A stretch of 13,701 bases of DNA, from positions 1 to 13,701 of the forward strand of contig DATJUB010000041.1 of assembly GCA_035502775.1 (NCBI GenBank), read 5' to 3'. The notes beneath the pieces are model-generated. The model had not been told where the DNA came from, searched no databases, and saw nothing but the letters and a program-made list of their open reading frames with translations. This stretch comes from 67-14 sp035502775. GTDB lineage: Bacteria > Actinomycetota > Thermoleophilia > Solirubrobacterales > 70-9. Numbering within the stretch: the stretch's first letter is position 1; every line of letters starts with the position of its first letter. The position numbers and the translations under genes were made by a program. This document shows, one piece after another, positions 5,730 to 12,386 of this stretch.

Positions 5730-7562
5730 TCAGCGTGAGAGATTCTTGATCTTGCGGGCGGCCTTCATGCGTTCGTTCTTGTCCAGATCGACCTTGCGCA
5801 GACGGATCGAGTCCGGAGTGACCTCGACGCATTCGTCCGAGCGCAGGAACTCGACCGCGGACTCAAGTGTCAGCGGCCGGGGCGGTGTGAGACGCACCAG
5901 AACATCCGAAGACGAAGCCCGCATGTTGGTCAGCTGCTTTTCCTTGACCGCGTTCACGTCGAGGTCGTTGGCGCGGGCGTGCTCACCGACGATCATTCCC
6001 TCGTAGACATCCTCACCGGGCTCGACGAACAGCGTTCCGCGCTCCTGCAGGCCGAACAGCGCGAAGCTGGCGGTCTTGCCCTTGCGGTCGGCGACCAGCG
6101 AGCCGGTGGCCCGGGTCGTGATCTCGCCGGCCCACGGGGCCCAGCCCTCGAAGACGTGATGGAGGATGCCGGTGCCACGGGTCTCGGTCAGGAACTCAGT
6201 ACGGAAGCCGACCAGGCCACGGGCCGGAATGACGTAGTCGAGCCGGTTGCGGGTATCGGACTGGGCGGTCATGTTCTCCATGCGTCCCTTGCGGGCGGCC
6301 AGCAGCTGGGTGACCGAACCGACGAATTCCTCCGGTACGTCGATCACCAGGCGCTCCATCGGCTCGGACATGACGCCGTCGATGTCGCGGGTGATCACCC
6401 GGGGCTGCCCGGCGGTCAGTTCGAATCCCTCGCGGCGCATGATCTCCAGAAGGACGACGAGCTGAAGCTCACCTCGTCCCTGGACTTCCCAGGCATCCGG
6501 ACGATCGGTCGGCAGCACGCGGATCGAGACGTTGCCGAGCAGCTCGGCCTCGAGCCGATTCTGGATCTGCCGGGCGGTGACCTTGTCACCCTCCTTGCCG
6601 GCCAGCGGCGAGGTGTTCTGCCCGACGACGATCGAGAGCGACGGCTCGTCGACCTCGATCACCGGCAACGGCCGGGGATCCTCGGGGTCAGCCAGGGTCT
6701 CGCCGATCGTGATCTCGGGAATACCCGCGATCGCGATGATCTCCCCCGGACCGACCTCGTCGGCCGGCACACGCTCGAGCGCCTCGGTCACGAACAGCTC
6801 CGAGATCGTGGCCGACTCGATCGTTCCGTCGGCGCGGCACCAGGCCACCTTCTGGCCCGACTTCAAAGTTCCGTGATGGACCCGGCAGAGCGCCAGCCGG
6901 CCCAGATAGGGCGACGCGTCGAGGTTGGTCACATAGGCCTGGAAGGGATGGTCCTCGTCGTACTCGGGAGCGGGGATGTGCTCAACCATGAGATCCATGA
7001 GCGGCTTCAGGTCGGTGCCCTCCTCGCCCTCGGTCATCGAGGCCCAGCCGTCCTTGCCGTTGGTGTAGACGATCGGGAACTCGATCTGGTCGCCCTCGGC
7101 ACCCAGATCCATGAAGAGCTCGTAGACCTCGTCGACGACCTCGGCGATACGTGCGTCGGGACGGTCCACCTTGTTGACCACCAGGATCACCGGGAGGCCG
7201 GCCTCGAGAGCCTTGCCGAGCACGAAACGGGTCTGGGGCAACGGGCCCTCGGAGGAATCGACCAGCAGGACGACACCGTCGACCATGGTCAGGCCGCGTT
7301 CGACCTCACCGCCGAAATCGGCGTGGCCGGGCGTGTCGATGATGTTCATCTTCACGTCGCCGTAGCGCACCGCCGTGTTCTTGGCGAGGATGGTGATGCC
7401 CTTCTCGCGCTCGAGATCCATCGAGTCCATGACCCTGTCGTTGACGTCCTGACCCTTGCGGAAGGCCCCGGACTGCCACAGCATGGCGTCGACCAAAGTC
7501 GTCTTGCCGTGGTCCACGTGGGCCACGATCGCAATATTTCTTATGTCTTCCCTGCGCTTCAT
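5730..7562 (-). CDS. typA: Ribosome-associated GTPase TypA/BipA
   Basis: 610 residues, the usual length. The N-terminal GTPase has G1 AHVDHGKT (14-21), the switch-I block EREKGITI (51-58), G3 DTPGH (76-80) and G4 NKVD (130-133). It is followed by the EF-G-like beta-barrel and domains III and V, then the TypA-specific C-terminal domain ending in LDKNERMKAARKIKNLSR. TypA binds the 70S ribosome at the EF-G site and supports ribosome assembly and growth under stress such as cold. I chose the ATG at 7560-7562 (MKRREDIRNIAIVAH), because an upstream ATG at 7625 adds residues unlike the family. No Shine-Dalgarno precedes it. A TAGTAT box lies 12 bases upstream on the minus strand, so the mRNA may be leaderless. 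The upstream gap to the next gene is rich in stem-loops. Confidence 0.96.
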   Translation of the reverse strand: MKRREDIRNIAIVAHVDHGKTTLVDAMLWQSGAFRKGQDVNDRVMDSMDLEREKGITILAKNTAVRYGDVKMNIIDTPGHADFGGEVERGLTMVDGVVLLVDSSEGPLPQTRFVLGKALEAGLPVILVVNKVDRPDARIAEVVDEVYELFMDLGAEGDQIEFPIVYTNGKDGWASMTEGEEGTDLKPLMDLMVEHIPAPEYDEDHPFQAYVTNLDASPYLGRLALCRVHHGTLKSGQKVAWCRADGTIESATISELFVTEALERVPADEVGPGEIIAIAGIPEITIGETLADPEDPRPLPVIEVDEPSLSIVVGQNTSPLAGKEGDKVTARQIQNRLEAELLGNVSIRVLPTDRPDAWEVQGRGELQLVVLLEIMRREGFELTAGQPRVITRDIDGVMSEPMERLVIDVPEEFVGSVTQLLAARKGRMENMTAQSDTRNRLDYVIPARGLVGFRTEFLTETRGTGILHHVFEGWAPWAGEITTRATGSLVADRKGKTASFALFGLQERGTLFVEPGEDVYEGMIVGEHARANDLDVNAVKEKQLTNMRASSSDVLVRLTPPRPLTLESAVEFLRSDECVEVTPDSIRLRKVDLDKNERMKAARKIKNLSR

Positions 7563-7573
7563 GAGGACGCGGA

Positions 7574-7579
7574 ATACTA
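7574..7579 (-). promoter_or_regulatory. Possible -10 box for a leaderless typA mRNA
   Basis: TAGTAT on the minus strand lies 11-12 bases before the typA ATG, which would place the transcription start at or within a few bases of the start codon. There is no Shine-Dalgarno before the ATG, which fits, and leaderless mRNAs are common in actinobacteria. I see no clear -35 element. Confidence 0.35.
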
Positions 7580-7592
7580 GGGAAGGAACACG

Positions 7593-7615
7593 CCGGGCCG
7601 CATATAGCGGCCCGG
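7593..7615. other. Perfect 9-bp inverted repeat upstream of typA
   Basis: CCGGGCCGC (7593-7601) and GCGGCCCGG (7607-7615) are exact complements around ATATA. There is no T-run on either side. It lies 31 bases upstream of the typA ATG, in the place of a -35 region or an operator, and could equally be a G/C-rich transcript stem ending the upstream unit. Confidence 0.55.
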
Positions 7616-7622
7616 AACCAGG

Positions 7623-7659
7623 CACCCGAGTCGCTTCGCTTCGCTGTGCGACTTGGGTG
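7623..7659. other. 12-bp inverted repeat in the typA upstream gap
   Basis: CACCCGAGTCGC (7623-7634) pairs with GCGACTTGGGTG (7648-7659), with one G-U pair. The 13-base loop repeats CTTCG. No T-run follows. It is the second of three consecutive stem-loops in the 177-base gap between the small membrane-protein gene and typA. Confidence 0.55.
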
Positions 7660-7675
7660 GCGGCGAACTGTTACG

Positions 7676-7730
7676 GGCGGGCGGAGAGTACGTCCAACGC
7701 CTTAGGCGCTGGAAGAATTGACCGCCCGCC
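7676..7730. other. Long imperfect stem-loop after the small membrane-protein gene
   Basis: GGCGGGCGG (7676-7684) pairs exactly with CCGCCCGCC (7722-7730). Inside, CCA-A-CGCC and GGCG-C-TGG form a capped inner stem around TTA (7694-7712), and a symmetric 9-by-9 internal part pairs in places. On the minus strand it begins nine bases after the stop of the gene at 7740, so it may act as a 3'-end structure, though it lacks a T-run. Confidence 0.5.
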
Positions 7731-7739
7731 TCCAAGAAT

Positions 7740-8198
7740 TCAGCCGTCGCTGACGGGAGTTCCGTTGGTCTGAGGAGCGCCCTCGGCCGAGGTGGTCGAG
7801 GTGTAGACAAACTCTTCCTCAGCACCGAAAACGGTGTCGAGCAGGGTCTTTCTCGCGGTTTCGCTGAAAACCAGCACCAGACCGCCGGTGAGCAGGCCGA
7901 TCGCCAGAAGATTGCGGATCGGGTGACGCTTCTTCTTCGGCTCACGCAGACGCTCGGAGGCGTCGCGCAGCGCGTCGGTGGCGTTCTTCAGCTCGCGCTT
8001 GACCTTGCGGTCGTTGGCCACCGACTCGGCGACCGAGGCACGGCTCGACGAAACCCGGCCATAGGCCTTCCTGCCGGCGAAATACGCGGCGGCGAGACTG
8101 TCCCGGAGTTCTTCGTCTTCGATCAGACGACGGACATACTGGTTTTCGCGGGCCGCACTGTAAGCCTGCCCGGCTTTGCTTGTGATGTCTTTTGCCAT
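7740..8198 (-). CDS. Small single-pass membrane protein, function unknown
   Basis: 152 residues. Residues 1-93 are hydrophilic, helical and strongly charged (RRLIEDEELRDSLAAAYFAG; KVKRELKNATDALRDASERL) and end in a basic patch, REPKKKRHP. One membrane segment follows at about 95-112 (NLLAIGLLTGGLVLVFS), then a 40-residue polar tail rich in Ser, Thr and Gly. The basic residues before the helix suggest that the N-terminal part is cytoplasmic and the tail external. It resembles YtxH-like or ElaB-like small envelope-stress proteins in layout only; I cannot name a family. The ATG has GAGG five to six bases upstream. It starts 52 bases after the lon stop on the same strand, so it may be the last gene of the hsp20-lon transcript. 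Confidence 0.75.
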   Translation of the reverse strand: MAKDITSKAGQAYSAARENQYVRRLIEDEELRDSLAAAYFAGRKAYGRVSSSRASVAESVANDRKVKRELKNATDALRDASERLREPKKKRHPIRNLLAIGLLTGGLVLVFSETARKTLLDTVFGAEEEFVYTSTTSAEGAPQTNGTPVSDG

Positions 8199-8250
8199 TT
8201 CGTCCTCGCTTGATCTGGTGAACTGTTTTCCGAGGATACCGGTAGAACCG

Positions 8251-10677
8251 CTACTTGGGTTCCAATGCGATTTCCAGTGCCTCGCCTACTTTGCCCGCGT
8301 ACCTGAATTCGATATCGGCGCGCTCATGTTCGGGAATCTCTTCGACGTCGCCCTCGTTGCGGCTCGGCAGGATGACCAGCTTGATGCCCGCCCGCTGCGC
8401 CGCCAGAGATTTCTCCTTGACCCCGCCGATCGGCAGGACCTGTCCGGTCAGGGTCACCTCGCCGGTCATCGCAACGTCATTTCTGACCGGACGCCGGGTG
8501 ATCAGAGAAACCAAGGCGACCGTCATCGCGACCCCCGCGGAGGGCCCGTCCTTCGGAACCGCGCCGGCCGGGACGTGAATGTGGATGTCGTGGGTCGCGA
8601 ACCATTTCTCCTCGACATCGGGAGCGACCTTCTTCGCGTTCGCCCTCACATATGAGAGCGCCGCCTGGGCCGATTCCCGCATCACATCCCCGAGCTGGCC
8701 GGTGATCACGAGCTTGCCGGTACCGGGCATGGCCGTCGCCTCGATAAAAAGCACGTCGCCCCCGGTCGGGGTCCAGGCGAGCCCGGTCGAAACCCCGGGA
8801 ACCTTGGTCCGGCGGCGGCTCTCGGAGAACACCCGGCGGCGCCCGAGATACTCGCGCGCCTTCTTGCCGGAGACCTTAACCCGCTTGCCCTTGCCGTCAT
8901 TCTCGGCAAATACCCGGGCGACCTTGCGGCAAACCGTGCCGATCTCCCGTTCCAGGTTGCGAACACCGGCCTCACGGGTGTACTCCTCGATGATCGCGGT
9001 CAGTGCCGAGTCCGTGAACTCGATCTTGCCGGGTTTCAGGCCGTTCGCCCTGATCTGCCGGGGGACGAGATACCGCTTCGCGATGTGGCGCTTCTCGTCC
9101 ACCGTGTATCCAGAGAGCTGGATCATCTCCATCCGGTCCCGGAGCGGCCCGGGAATCGTGTCGAGCACGTTGGCGGTGGCGATGAACAGCACGTCGGAAA
9201 GATCGAACGGGATGTCCAGATAGTGATCGCGGAAAGTGTCGTTCTGGGCCGGGTCGAGCACCTCCAGCATCGCCGAGGACGGGTCGCCCCGATAGTCGGC
9301 GCCCATCTTGTCGATCTCGTCGATCATGAAGACCGGGTTGCTGGAGCCGGTGTCGCGCAGGGCACGGACGATCGTTCCCGGCATCGCCCCGATGTAGGTC
9401 CGCCGGTGGCCCCTGATCTCGGCCTCGTCCCGGACACCGCCGACCGAGATGCGCTCGAACTCACGTCCGAGCGCCCTCGCGATCGATTTGCCGAGACTGG
9501 TCTTGCCGACACCCGGCGGCCCGACGAAACAGAGGATCGGACCGGGCGAATCCGGATTGAGCTTGCGCACCGCGAGATACTCGAGGATCCGGTCCTTGAT
9601 CTTCTCCATGTCGTAGTGATCGTCGTCGAGGACCTTGCGGGCATGCTCGATATCGAGGTTGTCGATGCTGCGCTTGTCCCAGGGAAGATCGACCAGCCAC
9701 TCGAGATAGGTGCGGATCACACCGTGCTCGGCCGCTGCCGGCGGCAGTTTCTCCAGGCGCGCGAGCTCACGATCGGCGACCTTCTGGGCATGTTCGGGCA
9801 GGTTCGCCTCCTCCAGCCGCTCACGCAGCTCGTTGGCTTCCGCCACCTGCTCGTCTTCCTCGCCCAGCTCGGCCTGGATCGCCTTCAGCTGCTCGCGCAG
9901 GAAATACTCGCGCTGGCCCTTGTCGATCGAGGACTGGACCTCGGACTGGATCTGTGAGCCGAGCTGGATCACCTCGAGCTCCCGGGCGAGGATCTCCGAA
10001 AGCATGCGCAGGCGCTTGGTCACGTCGACCTCTTCCAGCAGCGACTGCTTCTCTTCGGTCGAGATCCGGAGCGCACCCGCGATCAGGTGCGACAGGGCCG
10101 AAGGGTCGTCGACGTTGGTGACCGCCATCTGCAGCTCTTCCGGCAGATACGGGATCTGCTCGATGATGTCGGAGAAGGTGCGCTGGACGTTGCGGGTCAG
10201 CGCCTCCAGCTCCGCGCTCGGGTCCACCTGGTCGGGCATCTCCGAGATGCGGGCGACCAGATAGGGCTTCTCCGCGATGTAGGGGCCGAGCCGGACCCGC
10301 TGGCTGCCCTGGACCAGTACCCGGATCGTTCCGTCGGGCACCTTGAGCATGCGGGTGACCACGCCGACCACGCCGACGTCGTAGAGCTGGTCGGGGCTCG
10401 GCGCGTCCTCCTCCGGTTCCTTCGACGCGACCATGACCAGCATGCGGTTGCCGGCGAGCACGTCATCGACCAGCTTGATCGATCGTTCCTGGCCGACACC
10501 GAGCGGTGCCAGCGTGTCCGGATAGGCGACCGTGTCGCGCAGCGGCAGCACCGGCATCGCCTCCGGCAGCGATTCGCTCGCTCGGATGGCGGCGTCTTCG
10601 TCCCCACTCTCGACGACCTCGAGTACCGGGACCGACTCGCCCTTGACCGATACGTTGCCGGTCTTCGGATCAGCCAT
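8251..10677 (-). CDS. lon: ATP-dependent Lon protease
   Basis: 808 residues, a full-length LonA. The N-terminal substrate-binding domain runs from about 41 (PVLPLRDTVAYPDTLAPLGV) to about 240, followed by the coiled-coil part with QREYFLREQLKAIQAELGE (255-273). The AAA+ domain has Walker A GPPGVGKT (386-393) and Walker B VFMIDE (449-454). The protease domain has catalytic S713 (KDGPSAGV) and K756 (GGVKEKSLAA); their 43-residue spacing is that of E. coli Lon. Lon is a cytosolic hexamer that degrades damaged and regulatory proteins. The start is ATG 10675-10677, with GGAG five bases upstream; it overlaps the hsp20 stop by eight bases, so the two are translationally coupled. A longer open frame to 10899 runs antisense-like through hsp20 and encodes Arg/Ser-rich non-family sequence. 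Confidence 0.97.
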   Translation of the reverse strand: MADPKTGNVSVKGESVPVLEVVESGDEDAAIRASESLPEAMPVLPLRDTVAYPDTLAPLGVGQERSIKLVDDVLAGNRMLVMVASKEPEEDAPSPDQLYDVGVVGVVTRMLKVPDGTIRVLVQGSQRVRLGPYIAEKPYLVARISEMPDQVDPSAELEALTRNVQRTFSDIIEQIPYLPEELQMAVTNVDDPSALSHLIAGALRISTEEKQSLLEEVDVTKRLRMLSEILARELEVIQLGSQIQSEVQSSIDKGQREYFLREQLKAIQAELGEEDEQVAEANELRERLEEANLPEHAQKVADRELARLEKLPPAAAEHGVIRTYLEWLVDLPWDKRSIDNLDIEHARKVLDDDHYDMEKIKDRILEYLAVRKLNPDSPGPILCFVGPPGVGKTSLGKSIARALGREFERISVGGVRDEAEIRGHRRTYIGAMPGTIVRALRDTGSSNPVFMIDEIDKMGADYRGDPSSAMLEVLDPAQNDTFRDHYLDIPFDLSDVLFIATANVLDTIPGPLRDRMEMIQLSGYTVDEKRHIAKRYLVPRQIRANGLKPGKIEFTDSALTAIIEEYTREAGVRNLEREIGTVCRKVARVFAENDGKGKRVKVSGKKAREYLGRRRVFSESRRRTKVPGVSTGLAWTPTGGDVLFIEATAMPGTGKLVITGQLGDVMRESAQAALSYVRANAKKVAPDVEEKWFATHDIHIHVPAGAVPKDGPSAGVAMTVALVSLITRRPVRNDVAMTGEVTLTGQVLPIGGVKEKSLAAQRAGIKLVILPSRNEGDVEEIPEHERADIEFRYAGKVGEALEIALEPK

Positions 10678-11137
10678 CGATCTCCGGCTTTCGGACCGCG
10701 CGATCCACCGGAACCCGGCGGGTGACCTCGGCCTCGTCCCGCAGTGGCAGGTCCACCCTGAGGATGCCGTCCTCGTAGTTCGCCTTGGCCCGGTCCGGAT
10801 CGACGTCGACCTGCAGTTCGACGATGTGGCGGAAGGGGCCGGTCGGGATCTCGACCTGCTGGTAGACCCGGCCCTCGGTTTCCTGGACCGGCCGCTCACC
10901 GACGACGGTCAGTTGCCGGCCGCTCACCTCGATGCCGACGGTGGAAAGATCGATTCCGGCGAGATCACATTTGACCACCGCGCGCTGCGGATCGCCGCAG
11001 TAGTAGACGTCGACGTTGGGCGCGAAACCGCTGGCCCGCCGGCTGATGTATGTCGTCCTGCCCCAGGTGCCGCTCAGCATCTCGTCCATCTCGCGACGCA
11101 TCCGGGCGAAGTTCGCAAAAAGATCTCGATCAGACAT
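10670..11137 (-). CDS. Small heat-shock protein, Hsp20/alpha-crystallin family
   Basis: 155 residues. The alpha-crystallin domain covers about 39-133, from APNVDVYYCGDP through AVVKCDLAGIDLSTVGIEVS to the signature YEDGILRVDLPL (121-132). An N-terminal helix (FANFARMRREMDEMLSG) precedes it, and the tail carries VPV at 142-144, a plausible form of the C-terminal [IV]-x-[IV] anchoring motif. Such proteins form oligomers that hold unfolded clients in the cytosol. Its TGA overlaps the lon ATG (shared bases 10670-10677), so it is made together with the protease that would clear clients that cannot be refolded. The 17-bp inverted repeat just upstream suggests a dedicated repressor. Only a weak GGA precedes the ATG, and the mRNA leader may be very short. 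Confidence 0.93.
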   Translation of the reverse strand: MSDRDLFANFARMRREMDEMLSGTWGRTTYISRRASGFAPNVDVYYCGDPQRAVVKCDLAGIDLSTVGIEVSGRQLTVVGERPVQETEGRVYQQVEIPTGPFRHIVELQVDVDPDRAKANYEDGILRVDLPLRDEAEVTRRVPVDRAVRKPEIDG

Positions 11138-11148
11138 TGATCCATAGC

Positions 11149-11165
11149 TTACGGACAGACCGTAA
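11149..11165. promoter_or_regulatory. 17-bp inverted repeat upstream of hsp20-lon
   Basis: TTACGG and CCGTAA are exact complements around ACAGA. The repeat lies 12-28 bases before the hsp20 ATG, inside the 41-base gap to the metallo-beta-lactamase gene, where a -10 or start-site operator would be. It matches neither the HspR element (HAIR) nor CIRCE. Confidence 0.5.
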
Positions 11166-11178
11166 CCGGGATTGCGTC

Positions 11179-11970
11179 TCAGATGTCAATCTGCATTCCC
11201 TCGAAAGCGATCTCGGTCGTGCCGCCGAACTTGGATGACGCCTCGGCGAGTGCCCAGGCGGGATCGAGCTCGTCCGATATGTGGGTGACAAGCAGTCGCT
11301 TCGCTTCGGCGGCGCTGGCGTGCTCGCCGGCTTCCGCGGGGGTGAGATGCCCCCGGATACCGGTGCGCTCCGGTCGCGGCAGGGTCGCTTCGGCGATCAG
11401 CAGGTCGGTGTCAGCGGCGAACTCGACCAGTGCCTCGTTCGGCCGGCAGTCGGCGCCATAGGTGAGCCGGCCGCCGGCGTCCCCGGCCACTTCGATCGCG
11501 AAGGTCTGGATGTAGTGGGGAACCTCGCGGAAGGAGACGGCCAGCGGACCGACCCGGATCTCCTCGGAGGCCTCGTACTCGCGCACCTCGAAGGCCTCGT
11601 CGATCAGGTTTTCCATGCCGAAGGCGGCGCAGATCGTCCGGAAGCAGTCGCCCGCTCCCGGTGGGCCGTACAGAACCGGGCGCGCCGGATGCTCGGTGCC
11701 CGGCCAGCGATCGACCGGCACCGGCTGCTGGCGCGGGGCGTAGATCAGGGCGAACGCGTACGGGATGAGATCCATGAAGTGGTCCGCATGGAGGTGGGAG
11801 ACGAAGATCGCGTCGACGTCCACGTAGTCGTGATGGCTGCGCAATTTGCCGAAGACGCCATTGCCGCAATCGACCAGGATCACGGAGTCGCCTTCCGCCA
11901 CCAGGTAGCCGCTGCAAGCGCCTCCTGCGTCTTGCCACGCCGGTGACTTTCCCAACACGGTCAGCTTCAT
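11179..11970 (-). CDS. Metallo-beta-lactamase fold hydrolase, RNase Z-like
   Basis: 263 residues, close to a single MBL domain. Zinc-site residues are all present: H59, H61, D63 and H64 (SHLHADHFMDL), H152 (EVPHYIQTF), D174 (YGADCRPN) and H230 (LLVTHIS). H208 (GIRGHLTPAEAG) fits the extra His of the RNase Z/ElaC group. The start (MKLTVLGKSPAWQDAGGACSG) matches the beginning of that group, whose members cut tRNA 3' trailers or act as phosphodiesterases. The long exosite arm of true RNase Z is not obvious, so a general phosphodiesterase or hydrolase role is as likely as tRNA processing. There is no ribosome site before the ATG; CATAGT lies 12-17 bases upstream, so the mRNA may be nearly leaderless. 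It is followed by hsp20 after 41 bases on the same strand. Confidence 0.9.
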   Translation of the reverse strand: MKLTVLGKSPAWQDAGGACSGYLVAEGDSVILVDCGNGVFGKLRSHHDYVDVDAIFVSHLHADHFMDLIPYAFALIYAPRQQPVPVDRWPGTEHPARPVLYGPPGAGDCFRTICAAFGMENLIDEAFEVREYEASEEIRVGPLAVSFREVPHYIQTFAIEVAGDAGGRLTYGADCRPNEALVEFAADTDLLIAEATLPRPERTGIRGHLTPAEAGEHASAAEAKRLLVTHISDELDPAWALAEASSKFGGTTEIAFEGMQIDI

Positions 11971-12026
11971 CGTGTCGGAGACTATGCCTAGCGCGGATTC
12001 TCCGCTCCGGCACGGGATCTCTGGGT

Positions 12027-12045
12027 GGCCAGATTCAATCTGGCC
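12027..12045. promoter_or_regulatory. 19-bp palindrome between the Cys-rich and MBL genes
   Basis: GGCCAGATT and AATCTGGCC are exact complements around a single C. The palindrome lies 57-75 bases upstream of the MBL ATG and 13 bases after the Cys-rich gene stop. With no T-run on either side it is more like a protein-binding site than a terminator. Confidence 0.45.
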
Positions 12046-12057
12046 GGACGGTTCCGG

Positions 12058-12255
12058 CTAGCGGCCCTCGGCCGCCCAGCGCGGCGGCCGAAGAAGCAGG
12101 ACCGGCTGCTTCGGCGGCACCAATCCCTCGGGACGGTCGGCCCTGAAGGTCACGCAGGGTTCGTCCAGATCGAGGGCGCAGAGCATCTTCTTGCGGAAGT
12201 AACAGTCCTCGCACTTCGGAGTCTCTGATCTGCGCGCGGCCACACCGGCATCCAA
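12058..12255 (-). CDS. Small Cys-rich (putative metal-binding) conserved actinobacterial protein
   Basis: 65 residues. Four Cys residues form a knuckle-like pattern: CEDCYFRKK at 15-23, then C26 (MLCAL) and C34 (DEPCVTFRADRPEGL). They are followed by PPKQPVLLLRPPR. I recall the same layout (CxxCYFR, LCAL, PCxTFRPDRPEGL, PPxQ) from short hypothetical proteins in actinobacteria; this is recollection, not a search. The Cys spacing could hold one zinc ion or an iron-sulfur cluster. The protein has no signal peptide or membrane segment and is probably cytosolic. The ATG at 12253-12255 has GGAA eight bases upstream. The competing open frame at 12035-12334 overlaps it and has no such conserved pattern. 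Neighbours give no clear role. Confidence 0.72.
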   Translation of the reverse strand: MDAGVAARRSETPKCEDCYFRKKMLCALDLDEPCVTFRADRPEGLVPPKQPVLLLRPPRWAAEGR

Positions 12256-12386
12256 GCAATTCCGGCGACTCGAGATCGGTCGCGAATCCGCAAATCGCAG
12301 CTTTCTTTTTCACATCTGTGCAACAACCCCGCAAATTGGGACATCGGAAAAATCGCCTCGGGGGGAGACCTTTCCGCGGGGGAGAA
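12256..12386. other. Intergenic gap with G-rich direct repeat
   Basis: The 131 bases upstream of the Cys-rich gene hold a near-repeat, CCTCGGGGGGAG (12356-12367) and CCGCGGGGGAG (12373-12383), and an AT-rich patch (CTTTCTTTTTCAC near 12301). I see no terminator with a T-run and no clear -35/-10 pair for the Cys-rich gene. Confidence 0.3.

Noticed and set aside
5979..7580. 533-codon plus-strand frame opposite typA
   Set aside because: It is a shadow of typA, whose motifs are unambiguous; the product has no family-like pattern.
10678..10899. N-terminal extension of Lon
   Set aside because: The extra 74 residues are Arg/Ser-rich and come from a shifted reading of hsp20; the ATG at 10677 has a ribosome site and a family-like start.
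11149..11165. HspR (HAIR) or HrcA (CIRCE) site before hsp20
   Set aside because: The repeat TTACGG-N5-CCGTAA matches neither CTTGAGT-N7-ACTCAAG nor TTAGCACTC-N9-GAGTGCTAA.
12035..12334. 99-codon minus-strand frame overlapping the Cys-rich gene
   Set aside because: It is out of frame with the conserved CxxCYFR protein and lacks a recognisable pattern.
12356..12383. G-quadruplex or terminator in the G-rich repeat before the Cys-rich gene
   Set aside because: There are only two G-runs and no complementary C-rich arm on the same strand.
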